From positions 9,287,001 through 9,351,000 of the forward strand of contig NZ_WSRO01000002.1 of NCBI RefSeq assembly GCF_009769735.1: a DNA stretch of 64,000 nt. The letters are read 5' to 3'. The notes under the pieces were generated by a model that did no database searches, was not told the origin of the DNA, and worked only from the letters and a program-made list of their open reading frames with translations. Both the position numbers and the translations under genes were made by a program. The DNA comes from Streptomyces sp. BA2. Lineage in GTDB: Bacteria; Actinomycetota; Actinomycetes; Streptomycetales; Streptomycetaceae. Numbering within the stretch: position 1 is the stretch's first letter; each line of letters opens with the position of its first letter. This document shows, piece after piece, positions 24,740 to 33,564 of this stretch.

Positions 24740-25432
24740 TCAGGGCGTCAAGGTGCCGGCCAGCATGCGCAGCCCCGCCTCTTGGTCGCCGGTCCAGCTA
24801 AAGGCGGCATCCGCGCTGCGCATCCGACCCCACAGGAGCAGTACCAGCTGTTCCGCCGTCGCTGTGAGCGTGGCCACGGCAGTGCCAGGGCCGTACACCC
24901 AGGATGTTCCGGTGTCCGTCGCGTGCAGTCGCAGGGCGTGCTGCGGGTGCTGGGCTCGTCCCCGGGCTATGTGCCTGGGTGCCATCGTGTCGAAGACCTC
25001 GGCCACGCCTTCGCCGGCCAGCACCGGGTCGAGCGGTCGACTTCTGCCCACTGCGTTCTCGGCATCCCAGCGGTGAATGAGCGCCTCCAGCGCACGGCGC
25101 CGTTGCCAGAAACCCGCCGTGTGCGGCGGATGGAAAGTCCAGGCGCTCGCACTCGGGTCGGTGTCGAGGGCCTTGAGCAGAGTCTCTGAACTCTCCTCGA
25201 ACCACCGCAGAAACTCATCGGGATCACGCGGAGCCGAGGTGGGCTCGTGCTTGCCGTGCTGCTCGGTGACTGCGGCCGCCGCCCACAGATTTGAGCTGCC
25301 CAGGTGCTCGGCCAAGTCGCGGAGCGTCCACTCGCCGCAGTGTTCGACGGGTACAGACAGGTCACCATCGAGGCATGCGCGGAACGCGTCGAGTTCGTTG
25401 CTCAGGTGCTGCAGCAGGGATTCCGAATCCAT
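24740..25432 (-). CDS. Maleylpyruvate isomerase-family mycothiol-dependent protein
   Basis: This encodes 230 residues. The N-terminal DinB/MDMPI four-helix bundle is evident (LQHLSNELDAFRACLDGDLS, then VEHCGEWTLRDLAEHLGSSN, with the motif histidine after LAEH). A second metal-ligand-type histidine lies in ALEALIHRWDAENAVG. The MDMPI C-terminal domain ends with EQLVLLLWGRMRSADAAFSW. Enzymes of this type use a bound metal and mycothiol in isomerase or detoxification reactions; the substrate here is unknown. ATG at 25432 gives a normal length. A truncated paralogue lies at 22760-22925. Confidence 0.8.
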   Translation of the reverse strand: MDSESLLQHLSNELDAFRACLDGDLSVPVEHCGEWTLRDLAEHLGSSNLWAAAAVTEQHGKHEPTSAPRDPDEFLRWFEESSETLLKALDTDPSASAWTFHPPHTAGFWQRRRALEALIHRWDAENAVGRSRPLDPVLAGEGVAEVFDTMAPRHIARGRAQHPQHALRLHATDTGTSWVYGPGTAVATLTATAEQLVLLLWGRMRSADAAFSWTGDQEAGLRMLAGTLTP

Positions 25433-25487
25433 GACCAGCGAACCTAACCCAGCCCACTGACATCGCGACCCGGTTCCGACCCGTCGC

Positions 25488-26048
25488 CTACTCCGTCGGC
25501 GACCAGGGAGCAGAGCGCAAGTGCGCGACGCTACGCCGGTCACGGACCTCTGAGGGTCTGTCAGCCGCCTTGCCCACCGCGACCATGGAGACGATCACCC
25601 AGCCCGGGTTCGGGTCCAGCTCCTTGGTGAGCCCTTCCAGGTCGAAGGCCCGGAATTGGTGCGCGGCGAGTCCCATGGCCTGGGCCTGAACAGTCATGTG
25701 GGCGACGGCCTGGCCGAGGTCGTAGTCCGCGAACTCGGAGTACAGCAGTTGGGTGTCATCGACGTGTCGGCGCGTCAGCGTGACGACGAGCAGGCTCGCA
25801 TCCGTAGCCCAGCGGGCCGAGCTCGGTGCAAGGTGAGGGAGCACCCGGTCGTGCTCCGGCTCACCGGGCCTGCCAATGAAGAAGCCCCACGGTTGGGAGT
25901 TCCCTGCCGATGGTGCCCACCGCGCGGCTTCCAGCAGCAGTCCGAGGGCATGGTCGTCGACCACCGCTGACGGATCGAACCGGTAGGGGCTGAAGCGCCC
26001 GGCAAGCAGTGGGTGTATGCCGCTGGGCGGCTCCTGAGGATGGTGCAC
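25488..26048 (-). CDS. Nitroreductase-family FMN protein
   Basis: About 186 residues from GTG at 26048, though the same frame is open to 26141, so the start is uncertain. The flavin-binding opening HPLLAGRFSPYRFDPSAVVD and the phosphate-contacting LEAARWAPSAGNSQPWGFFI block are classic for the family. The second half contains YDLGQAVAHMTVQAQAMGLA and the cofactor-binding end DRRSVAHLRS. Such enzymes reduce nitro groups or quinones, or act as FMN-dependent oxidoreductases. No partner gene is adjacent. Confidence 0.75.
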   Translation of the reverse strand: MHHPQEPPSGIHPLLAGRFSPYRFDPSAVVDDHALGLLLEAARWAPSAGNSQPWGFFIGRPGEPEHDRVLPHLAPSSARWATDASLLVVTLTRRHVDDTQLLYSEFADYDLGQAVAHMTVQAQAMGLAAHQFRAFDLEGLTKELDPNPGWVIVSMVAVGKAADRPSEVRDRRSVAHLRSAPWSPTE

Positions 26049-26141
26049 GTTCCGCTGCAACCGGCGACCGTGAGTGCGTATTCCGGCCGGTGCGAGCACA
26101 GACACCGGCCACGCCAGACGATCTACCAGAACGAAGTTCAA

Positions 26142-26538
26142 CGAGGGGAAAGCTCACACATTGATCACGACTCGATACGCGCCCTAAGTAGCCGTCGTCC
26201 TTGCAGGAGAAGAAGGGAAGGCGACGGTCTCATCGAAACGGCGGCCGTGGACCAGGCTCTGAGAACTAAACGGAGCCCCGGACTTCGACCTGGGACTTGG
26301 TTTTGATCGCGAGTGGTCGGTCCCGGCTGGAGCGTTGCGGCACCAGATGGAAGCGGGCTTCCAGCCGCCGGCTGTGTCACTTTGCGAGGGCTCTGGTCCA
26401 CTTCTTGTGGAGCCGGTCGAGCACCTGGTCGCTGGGTAGCGGAGGACGCATTGCGGTGCAGGTCAGACGCGCCCACCAAGGTTGCGCCGAGGGAATTCTG
26501 TCCTGCTCCACAGAAGTTGAGCCAGAACCTGGCTTTTA
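26142..26538. other. Unassigned stretch of probable gene debris
   Basis: Frames such as HQMEAGFQPPAVSLCEGSG near 26350 look protein-like but are short and stop soon. I cannot assign a family. The stretch lies between the nitroreductase and a broken conserved gene. Confidence 0.3.
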
Positions 26539-26936
26539 ATGTCACTTGCCTTTCGGCTCTGTCGGAGGTCGTGGGTGTTTCGTTTGGTGCAGGCTGGGCA
26601 AGTGACTGATCTGCCGGGCTACTTCAACGCCACGCTCTTCGTGGTGGGGGGCCAGCAGGCTCCGGTTGAGGCTGATGTGGGAGTGTTCCTGCCTGACACG
26701 GGTTTGTGGGGGCGGCATCTTGCACGGTGTTCCGGCTTGGCTGGCAGCTGAAGTGCCAGGTGCTGACCAGGTCCGGCTGCGTCTGTCGACGGGGCAGGAG
26801 CGTCGGATCCGTCTACTCGAGACCGTCGAGGCCGTCGATGGGAGGGTTTCCCTGTCAAGTTCGGCGTGTTGAAGTAGACCGCGCTCGTGGGCACACGGCA
26901 AACAGGATATTGGCCGCTTTTGTGGATGCCCAATAA
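26539..26936 (+). pseudogene. Conserved hypothetical gene broken by two frameshifts
   Basis: Three frames in succession make one plausible protein. The first reads VQAGQVTDLPGYFNATLFVV and APVEADVGVFLPDTGLWGRH. After a shift near 26735 the second reads LAAEVPGADQVRLRLSTGQE and RRIRLLETVEAVDGRVS. After another near 26855 the third reads CQVRRVEVDRARGHTANRI. The composition is that of a small beta-rich protein; I do not recognise the family. Confidence 0.5.
26851..26876 (+). repeat. 26-bp near-repeat, copy 2
   Basis: Matches 23295-23320 at 22 of 26 positions. Here it falls in the third frame of the broken conserved gene, as coding sequence for CQVRRVEV. Confidence 0.55.
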
Positions 26937-27085
26937 CGAACCCTTGCCCTGTGCCGATGAGCCTAACCTCACGTAATTCCCCATCTCTCCGAGGCGTCAG
27001 GTCGTGTCACGTCCCTGCCGTGCTGCTGTGGTCCTAGGTCGGAGGTCGGTAGGCAAGAGACGCATGGCAGCACAAGATTGGCGAT

Positions 27086-27440
27086 GTGACATCTCGTAGC
27101 TTCGATGTGGACACGTTCCTGCGGCAGCCGCTCACCGCTCGCCTAGCCACCAATGGGCCCACCGTGCGCCCGGTCTGGTTCTTGTGGGAGGACGGTGCAT
27201 TCTGGGTGCTGACGGGTCCGTGGACCCGGTTGTTCGACCGGGTGAAGAACGATCCGAACGTCGCTCTCGTGGTGGATGAGTGCGATCTCGTGACGGGACG
27301 TGTCCGGCAGGTGATCGCGAGGGGGCGGGCTGAGCTCGTGCCGTTCGACGTGCCGAGAGGCCGACGCAAGCTGGTCCGCTATCTGGGGGTGGATGAGGCT
27401 CTCTGGGATGCGCGGTTCGTGGGCTATCTGTATGGCAATC
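27086..27440 (+). pseudogene. PPOX-class (pyridoxamine oxidase-like) protein truncated at the C-terminus
   Basis: From GTG at 27086 the frame reads VDTFLRQPLTARLATNGPTV, RPVWFLWEDGAFWVLTGPWT and DPNVALVVDECDLVTGRVRQ, the split beta-barrel of F420/FMN-binding PPOX proteins, and continues to RKLVRYLGVDEALWDARFVG. At about 27435 it runs into another gene fragment in a different frame and the last strands are lost. About 85 percent of the domain remains; it may be expressed but is probably not functional. Confidence 0.65.
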
Positions 27441-27725
27441 CGGGTGAAGTCGATGTACGCCCAGTGCATCAGCCTGGGCCGAAGCGCGGGCATCTATCAG
27501 TTCGCCAACAGATCCGACATCGCGGTGCGGCTGCACATCGACGACGGCCTGGGCGCCCGGATCAAGGAGTTGGTCTGCACGGGCATTCCCAAGCACCTGG
27601 CCGGGGAGGCGCACAAGCCCGGTTCGTTCAGGCTGCACCGCATGCCGGGAGGCGTCGCCAAGCGCAAGCAGATGCTGCGCGCCCACCGCGCCGGGACACC
27701 GGCCGCAGCCGACCGGGCAGCCTGA
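27433..27725 (+). pseudogene. FAD/NAD(P)H oxidoreductase, C-terminal fragment
   Basis: The frame gives AIRVKSMYAQCISLGRSAGI, then YQFANRSDIAVRLHIDDGLG and PKHLAGEAHKPGSFRLHRMP. This is the last part of the NDH-2-like FAD oxidoreductases that accompany ECF41 sigma factors. The FAD and NAD domains are missing, cut at the junction with the PPOX gene. The following gene is an ECF41 sigma factor, so this is the usual partner, now broken. Confidence 0.6.
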
Positions 27726-27818
27726 CCGGTGGGTGCTGTGGAGGATCTTGCTGTGGACGCACGCGAACGCGGTCGGCCGCCCCGCCCGACTGCGAAGGAC
27801 GAGGAGAAGGGACGAGAG

Positions 27819-28715
27819 ATGAGCGACGACGCCACCGGCCCGGCGACCGAGGCATTCCTCGCCCACCGCAACCTGCTCTTCACCGTCGCCTACGAGGTAC
27901 TCGGATCGGCGGCCGACGCCGAAGACGTCCTCCAGGAGACCTGGCTGCAATGGGTCAAGGCCGACCCGGGCCAGGTACGCGACCCGCGCGCCTTCCTCGT
28001 CCGGATCACCACCCGCCAGGCGCTCAACCGGCTGCGCACCATCAAACGCCAGCGGGAGGCGTACGTCGGCTCCTGGCTGCCCGAGCCGCTGCTCACCACG
28101 CCGGACGTGGCCCAGGACATCGAGCTCGCCGAGAGCGTGTCGATGGCGCTCATGCTCGTCCTCGAGACGCTGTCACCGACCGAGCGTGCCGTCTTCGTGT
28201 TGCGTGAAGCCTTCGACATCAGCTACGACGAGATCGCCGAGGCCGTCGACAAGAGTCCCGCGGCCGTCCGCCAGATCGCCCACCGCGCTCGCCGGCACGT
28301 CGACGCCCGCCGCCCCCGCCGGGTGGTCTCCTCGAACGAGGGCCAGGCGGTCCTGGAATCGTTCCACCGCGCGGTCGAAACCGGGGACTCGCAGGCCCTC
28401 CTTGAGGTCCTCGCCCCTGAGGTCGTCCTGATGAGCGACGGTGGCGGCATCAAACACGCCGCGCTGCGGCCGGTCACTGGCGCCGAGCGGGTGTCCCGTA
28501 TGTTCGCCGGCGGCATCGGCAAGTTCGAAGACGCGCTCACCGCCGAACGGACTGTGGTCAACGGCAACCCGGCACTCCTCGTCCGCCTGGACGGCGAGAT
28601 CGACGGCGTCATGGCGATCAGTGTCCAGGACGCCCTCATCACCGGCCTCTACTACGTCCGCAACCCCGAGAAACTGTCCCACCTCACATCCGCGACCCCG
28701 CTCACCTTGCGCTGA
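27819..28715 (+). CDS. ECF41-type RNA polymerase sigma factor with SnoaL-like C-terminal domain
   Basis: This encodes 298 residues. Sigma region 2 spans about residues 10-75 (AHRNLLFTVAYEVLGSAADA, EDVLQETWLQWVK) and region 4 about 105-160 (LSPTERAVFVLREAFDISYD, EIAEAVDKSPAAVRQIAHRA). An additional SnoaL-like domain from about residue 175 to the end (FHRAVETGDSQALLEVLAPE, VLMSDGGGIKHAALRPVTG) identifies group ECF41, where it modulates activity in place of an anti-sigma factor. ATG at 27819 has ggagaagg 8 bases upstream. ECF41 factors usually drive an adjacent oxidoreductase, carboxymuconolactone decarboxylase or epimerase gene; here the oxidoreductase upstream is a stub, and the downstream MDR oxidoreductase may be the remaining target. 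Confidence 0.9.
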   Translation: MSDDATGPATEAFLAHRNLLFTVAYEVLGSAADAEDVLQETWLQWVKADPGQVRDPRAFLVRITTRQALNRLRTIKRQREAYVGSWLPEPLLTTPDVAQDIELAESVSMALMLVLETLSPTERAVFVLREAFDISYDEIAEAVDKSPAAVRQIAHRARRHVDARRPRRVVSSNEGQAVLESFHRAVETGDSQALLEVLAPEVVLMSDGGGIKHAALRPVTGAERVSRMFAGGIGKFEDALTAERTVVNGNPALLVRLDGEIDGVMAISVQDALITGLYYVRNPEKLSHLTSATPLTLR

Positions 28716-28881
28716 ACACCGACGGTCCCGGACCACGGACGTCATTCCTTCCAACGCAGCGGACCTGGCCTACCGCGCCCTGGCCGCATGGCGTGGGGCC
28801 ACCTCGGCCGTGAGTCCTTCACCAGCTGACCTGCCGGGGAGATAACCGATGAGCCATTCAAGCGAGCGAAGAGGAGAGATC

Positions 28882-29916
28882 ATGAAGGCAGTGCGTTACC
28901 ACTCCTACGGCGGCAGCGACGTCCTCGTCCACGAGGAGGCAGACCGGCCGGTGCCAGGTGTGGGCCAAGTAGTGGTGCAGGTGGCCGGCACCTCGTACAA
29001 CGACGCGGACTCGGGCCTGCGCGCGGGATTGCGGCAGGACCTGCTCCCACTGGCCTTCCCGCACATTCCCGGCCTCGACCTGGCCGGAGTCATTACCGCG
29101 GTCGGCGAGGGGGTGTCCGACTGGAGGGTGGGGGATGCGGTGGTCGCGCTGCTGCCGGCGGACGTGCCCGGCGCGGCCGCCGAATACGTCGCCGTATCCG
29201 CCGAGGCGCTGGCCACCGCCCCCCGCACTGTCGAGTTGGCCGACGCCGCGGCCCTGCCTCTCGTCGGGCTGACGGCATGGCAGGCCCTGTTCGAACACGC
29301 CGACCTCAAGTCCGGGCAGAACATCCTGATCAACGGCGCGGGCAGCGCGGTGGGCGGGTACGCCGTCCAGCTCGCCGCTCAGGCCGGTGCGGGCGTGACC
29401 GCGACCGCCGGTGCGCGCAGCCGCGACCGTGTCCGCTCCTACGGCGCGGACCGGATCGTCGACTACGCCGTGACTCCCGTTGTGCAGGCGCTGGCCGGGC
29501 AGCACTTCGACGTGGTGCTGCAGCTGGCTCCCGCCGGTCCTGAGGAAAACGCGCAGCTGGTGGGCCTGGTCGCCGACGGCGGAGCCTTCGTCAGCGTCAC
29601 CACTCCCGGCCCGCAGGATGCCGGACGGGGGGTGCGCACGGCGCACGTGTTCGGGCGCAGCGACGTCACCCAGCTCGCCGAACTGGTCGCCCGCGTCGAC
29701 GCCGGAGAGCTGGTGATCGAGGTGGCCGAGCGGCTGCCACTGGCCGACCTGGCCACGGTCCACGCCCGCGCCGCCGGCCGGTTCGCCCGGATCGCCGAGC
29801 TGGCCGCCCAGGTCGAGGGCGGAGACCTGGCCGAGCGGCTGCGCGCCGACCGGGCCGCGGTCCGAGCCCCGGCTTCCGCCGGAGAGCTGGCCGGCAAGAC
29901 CGTCCTGACCCCCTGA
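28882..29916 (+). CDS. NADP-dependent MDR (quinone-reductase-type) oxidoreductase
   Basis: This encodes 344 residues of the zinc-independent medium-chain dehydrogenase/reductase superfamily. The GroES-like domain opens MKAVRYHSYGGSDVLVHEEA and has VQVAGTSYNDADSGLRAG. The Rossmann fold begins INGAGSAVGGYAVQLAAQAG near residue 152. No structural-zinc cysteines are present. ATG at 28882 is preferred over 28849 because gaggagag lies just upstream. It probably reduces a quinone or enone with NADPH. It follows the ECF41 gene by about 165 bases on the same strand. Confidence 0.85.
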   Translation: MKAVRYHSYGGSDVLVHEEADRPVPGVGQVVVQVAGTSYNDADSGLRAGLRQDLLPLAFPHIPGLDLAGVITAVGEGVSDWRVGDAVVALLPADVPGAAAEYVAVSAEALATAPRTVELADAAALPLVGLTAWQALFEHADLKSGQNILINGAGSAVGGYAVQLAAQAGAGVTATAGARSRDRVRSYGADRIVDYAVTPVVQALAGQHFDVVLQLAPAGPEENAQLVGLVADGGAFVSVTTPGPQDAGRGVRTAHVFGRSDVTQLAELVARVDAGELVIEVAERLPLADLATVHARAAGRFARIAELAAQVEGGDLAERLRADRAAVRAPASAGELAGKTVLTP

Positions 29917-30003
29917 CCCGAGCGACGTCGGCGCCGGCCCGGTGACGTGATGGCACCCTCTGAAACGGCCGGGTGATGCTCGCATCCTGCCCAGACATGC
30001 TCA

Positions 30004-30126
30004 GTGGAGCGGGCCATCGGAAAACTGAAGCAGTTCAGAACCGTGGCCACCCGCTGTGACAAGCGCGGACACGTCTACCTCGGCACTGTCACCGCCGCCG
30101 CAGGCGTTATCTGGCTCTGCTCATGA
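30004..30126 (+). pseudogene. Transposase C-terminal stub
   Basis: Forty residues (VERAIGKLKQFRTVATRCDK, RGHVYLGTVTAAAGVIWLCS) correspond to the end of an IS5-type transposase: the final glutamate in VER and the C-terminal helix. No other part of the element is present. Confidence 0.65.
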
Positions 30127-30219
30127 TCGGCCGGAGCCCACATGGATGGAGCCGACGATGAGGTGTTCGAACCGGGGCGCACCGCAGAGTTCGCCCGCCG
30201 CTCTATGTCAGGAGGACCT

Positions 30220-30504
30220 GTGCAACGTGGCGAAATCTGGTGGGCGGATATCGACGAGCGGCGGCCGGTCGTACTGCTCTCGGGGGAAGCGTCCGAGTTC
30301 CGGGCGATGCAGGTCGTCGTTCCCGCCGGCATCGAGCTCGGCGGGGTGGCCGCTGAGCTGGCAGTAGGTGCCTCCGAACGACTACCGCTTGAAGGCGTGC
30401 TGCGAGTCGCATTGCCCCGCCCTGGCCTCATCCCCTGCACGTGGCTGGTCACTTTGACCCGCAAAGACCTGGTCGAGCGGGCGGGAGTCCTGTCGTCTGC
30501 GTAA
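30220..30504 (+). CDS. MazF/PemK-like endoribonuclease toxin with a shortened C-terminus
   Basis: This encodes 94 residues from GTG at 30220, with AGGAGG four bases upstream. The MazF barrel is recognisable: VQRGEIWWADIDERRPVVLL at the start, AMQVVVPAGIELGGVAAEL, and the LPRPGLIPCTWLVTLTRKDL block. MazF toxins cleave mRNA at short sites. The usual tail continues past VERAGVLS; here a TAA at 30502 ends it, and the following 18 codons (LGDLQELLRLGGLEQE) stay in frame to a TGA at 30561, so the stop is probably a recent nonsense mutation. No antitoxin is adjacent, which suggests a solitary or decayed toxin. Confidence 0.7.
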   Translation: MQRGEIWWADIDERRPVVLLSGEASEFRAMQVVVPAGIELGGVAAELAVGASERLPLEGVLRVALPRPGLIPCTWLVTLTRKDLVERAGVLSSA

Positions 30505-30696
30505 CTTGGCGATCTCCAGGAACTCCTCCGCCTCGGGGGACTTGAGCAGGAGCCTGCACCGTGACCGCCAACGCACTCCTCGTCTGGCTCCGATCGTGAT
30601 CGAAGAGACAGGTCCGCTGTTGGACTGTGTGCCGGGCAGGTTCGAGGACGCTCGTCCGGTACGGACGTTTCGGTGGCCGCCAGGTGGGCGCGATGG

Positions 30697-31770
30697 CTAC
30701 AGGGTGGGCAGGCCGTAGAGGGAGAACTTTCGTCCGCCGGACGGGCCCGAGGCGAAGCCCATGCACAGCTGCGGTTCCCTTGCCTGGGGTCCGTGCAGCA
30801 CGGCAAGGCCTTCGGGCTCGCGGTGCGTGAGCCGACGGGCGACCTGGGACTTGTGTCTCTGCACTACCGCCCCCGTGCGCAGGTCGATGCAGTGCAGCAG
30901 CACTGTGTTGTCCGGCCCTGAGGAGCTTTTGGCACCGCGGCCGGAGCCAATCAACTGGTACGCGTAATCGCCGTCCAGTGCCATGCCCTGAAAGGGCAGG
31001 CCGAGGTCCAGGCCCGGCTGAGCGACGTCGATCAGCGGCCTGAAGACCCCGGCAGTGAAGGTGTCCAGGTTGTAGAGCGCGTAGCGACGGCGGTCGGGGA
31101 GCGCGTAGCGCAGCAGCAGACGGCGGTTGTTCAGGTCGAGGGCGGCACAGTTGGCGCTCGAGCCGGGGCGCGGGCGGTAGACGGTGACACGGCGGTCAGC
31201 GCTGTGCAGCACGGTGTTCTCGGCGTACGGGAAGCGGCCGATCGCGCGCCCGTACCCGGAGGCCGGGTTGGCGTCGCACTCGACCCACAGCCTGACGGCT
31301 CCGCCCACGATGCTGCGGGAGCTGTCCACGCTGATCGCGGTGCCGTGACCGAAGCCCTTGAGGTACATCCGGCCCAGCACCTTGCCGCGCATCGACAGCC
31401 GGTTCAGGCACAGGTCACCGGCATCGTGCCGCTCAGCATGGCTGTAGGTGCGCGATTCGCCCGGGAGCCGGACCCCGCCCGGGATCAACTGGAGCGCGTA
31501 GACGTGCCCGTGGAGCTCGTCGAAGGCGAAGGACTGCATCACCGTCGCGTGATGCAGCGTCTTCTCGTGGATCAGGCGGGCGCCGGGGCCGGCCAGGTTG
31601 AAGCGATCACCCAGAACGTCCGGGGCGCTGTCCCGGCCAACGGCAAGGGCCTTTGGGCCGCTGAGCGCTGCCGTCGCAAGCACCACACCGCTGAGACCGA
31701 GCACCGTTCTGCGGCTTGGCGACGTGAGGCCATGCGCTGTCGATGAATCGGTAACCTGTCGAAGTCGCAT
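30697..31770 (-). CDS. Tat-exported beta-propeller-like protein (teichoic acid biosynthesis C-like)
   Basis: This encodes about 357 residues. The N-terminus has a twin-arginine signal (SPSRRTVLGLSGVVLATAAL) with cleavage near ALSGPKALA. The mature part has repeated strand pairs with an internal rhythm of about 40-50 residues (SFAFDELHGHVYALQLIPGG, RMYLKGFGHGTAISVDSS, FPYAENTVLHSADRRVTVYR), as in the secreted Streptomyces proteins annotated as teichoic acid biosynthesis protein C or phage baseplate-like. These are taken to be carbohydrate-related propellers, without proven activity. ATG at 31770 leads directly into the signal. The gene is single. Confidence 0.7.
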   Translation of the reverse strand: MRLRQVTDSSTAHGLTSPSRRTVLGLSGVVLATAALSGPKALAVGRDSAPDVLGDRFNLAGPGARLIHEKTLHHATVMQSFAFDELHGHVYALQLIPGGVRLPGESRTYSHAERHDAGDLCLNRLSMRGKVLGRMYLKGFGHGTAISVDSSRSIVGGAVRLWVECDANPASGYGRAIGRFPYAENTVLHSADRRVTVYRPRPGSSANCAALDLNNRRLLLRYALPDRRRYALYNLDTFTAGVFRPLIDVAQPGLDLGLPFQGMALDGDYAYQLIGSGRGAKSSSGPDNTVLLHCIDLRTGAVVQRHKSQVARRLTHREPEGLAVLHGPQAREPQLCMGFASGPSGGRKFSLYGLPTL

Positions 31771-31929
31771 TTGAGCACTATCAACACCCGTACACCTGCA
31801 TGGGGAACGGGCGCGCGGCGGTGCCGTGAAGTTCAGCCATTCGCTGCGCCCGGCTACGGCCGACCTCCGGGGGAAACGAGGATCCTGACCCTGCGCCCGC
31901 TCGTACAGCGTGCGACCCGTACTGGCGCC

Positions 31930-32226
31930 GAGGATGCACTGAAGGTCGCCACGGGGGAATCGGCGAGAGCGCCAATGGGCGTCAGCCCGAACCTCCCCAG
32001 CAACGAGCAACGAGCTGTTCGCTGTGCAGGTCGCCTATGCCTACCTGCACGCCGGCGGGGGGGCAAGGCCGAGGTCAGCAGCAAAGACGCCATCGCCCTG
32101 GTCACCGGGGTGGTCGAAGGCCGCCTGGGCGTCCGCGAGGTCGCCGCGGCGCTGAAGACCTGGACCTGGCCGGCGGAGATCAGGCGGGATGAGTTGAGTG
32201 CTGACCCGCATGCGTTCCATGGGTAG
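31930..32226 (+). pseudogene. Conserved hypothetical fragment frameshifted at a 7-G run
   Basis: The first frame gives NELFAVQVAYAYLHAGGG; after the ggggggg run at about 32058-32064 the protein continues in another frame as KAEVSSKDAIALVTGVVEGR and LGVREVAAALKTWTW to a TAG at 32224. The lesion lies exactly in the homopolymer. No start or other domain is visible and I do not recognise the family. Confidence 0.5.
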
Positions 32227-32400
32227 TGTGCTGCGCGGCGAGCGCATGGCGGACCGGCGCCGAAGGGCGCGTATGGGGCAGGAGTTGTCGGTTGACGGGG
32301 ATGGTTGTGCTGGCTGGCGTACTGGTTGCCATGGGGTGCAATACCAAGGGCCGGATCCGTGCGGTACGGCACGCACTCCCTGAACCCCGCGGCGCCTGAG

Positions 32401-33282
32401 CTTCCCGATGCCGCCTTCACTGTCGCCCGCGTGGTGCTGTTCAGCCTGGCCGCGGTCGGGGTGTTCACCATGTTCCGGTTGATGGGTGCCTCGGATCGTA
32501 CCGAGTGGAGCGATGACGAACCGGCGGGTGCGGCGGAGCAGGCCGTGGCAGCTCTGAGCGGCAGTTCGCGCTTCGCGGGCGGCCTGCTGTCCCCGGAAGG
32601 CTTCCGGATGATGCACAAGGGGACCGTCTCCGTCCACGATCGCCACCGCTACGGTCTGGGCTGGCGGGACGACGAGCTGGAGGACCCGGGCGTGCGCATG
32701 GTCTGGCATTCCGGTGCCACACCCGGCTATCACGGCATCGTGGTCCTCGTCCCGGAGCGGAACCTCGCGGTTGTCGTCCAGTACAACGCCTTCGCGAAGA
32801 ACGAGGAGAACCTGCTCAACAACACCGCCTTCGGAGCGGCGAGCATCCTGCTCGGCGGTGAGCCCCAACAGGTCGACGAGGACGGGTGGTTGACCTGGAT
32901 GCTTGTCGCGCTCGGTGCCGTCACCGTTGCTCTTGCAGCCGTCGTTGGGGGGTTGAGGGTGGTGCGTCCGCGTGTATGTTCCCGCGACGGGCAGCGGCGC
33001 GCCCTGGGCCACGTGGTGGTGGGCGGTGTCGCGGCGGTCACCGGCTGCCTGCTGGCCGCGAGCGTCGCCTGCTTCGTCCTGCCCGGGCAGATGGGCGTGA
33101 CCCTGCGTGAGGTGCTGCTGTTCGCGCCCGACGTGGGCTGGCTGGTTGTCGCGGTGGCCGGGCTCGGGGTGCTCCTGGCGGTGCTTCGGATCGTCATCAC
33201 CGTCCGCACAGCGCTGGCCCTTCGGCGGGCCGACCGGCCGGTGCCTGAGAGGGAGCTGGTGGCCGCGCCGACGGCCCGGTGA
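32401..33282 (+). pseudogene. Serine hydrolase (beta-lactamase class C-like), C-terminal part with membrane tail
   Basis: From about 32570 the frame reads GLLSPEGFRMMHKGTVSVHD, RYGLGWRDDELEDPGVRMVW and HSGATPGYHGIVVLVPERNL, the end of a penicillin-binding-protein-like serine hydrolase with the HSG equivalent of the KTG motif. It then has four membrane helices and stops at 33282. The SxxK and YxN catalytic motifs are absent because the N-terminal two thirds are missing. Sequence before 32545 (a membrane helix plus an acidic stretch, WSDDEPAGAAEQ) seems to come from a different small protein, so this is a fused remnant. Confidence 0.65.
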
Positions 33283-33338
33283 ACGGGTGGCCCCGGTGCG
33301 ATGCCCGTCGCACCGGGGCGTGCCAAGTGGCGTACAGA

Positions 33339-33562
33339 TCAGGCGTGTTCGACCTCCCGCTCTGCCTCACGCCGCGCGGATTCCCGTTGCCCCAGCGCGT
33401 GGAAGAGCTTGCCCGGCCACCAGAACCAGCGGCCCAGGTCCAGGGCGAGGGCGGGGACCAGGACGGTGCGTACGAGGAAGGTGTCCAGGAGGACGCCGAT
33501 GCCGACGATCACGCCAATCTGGGCCATGGTCACCAGCGGCAGGCCGGCGAAAACCGCGAACG
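33339..33562 (-). pseudogene. MMPL transporter, C-terminal fragment
   Basis: The minus-strand frame reads [39 protein letters not shown] and [20 protein letters not shown]. This is the last membrane helix pair and C-terminal tail of MmpL-type lipid exporters. All upstream domains are missing. It is joined at about 33562 to the 3' end of the CocE-like gene in another frame. Confidence 0.75.
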
Positions 33563-33564
33563 TC

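Noticed and set aside
30142..30222. Longer start for the MazF-like gene
   Set aside because: The GTG at 30220 has an AGGAGG site and matches the family N-terminus; upstream residues do not.
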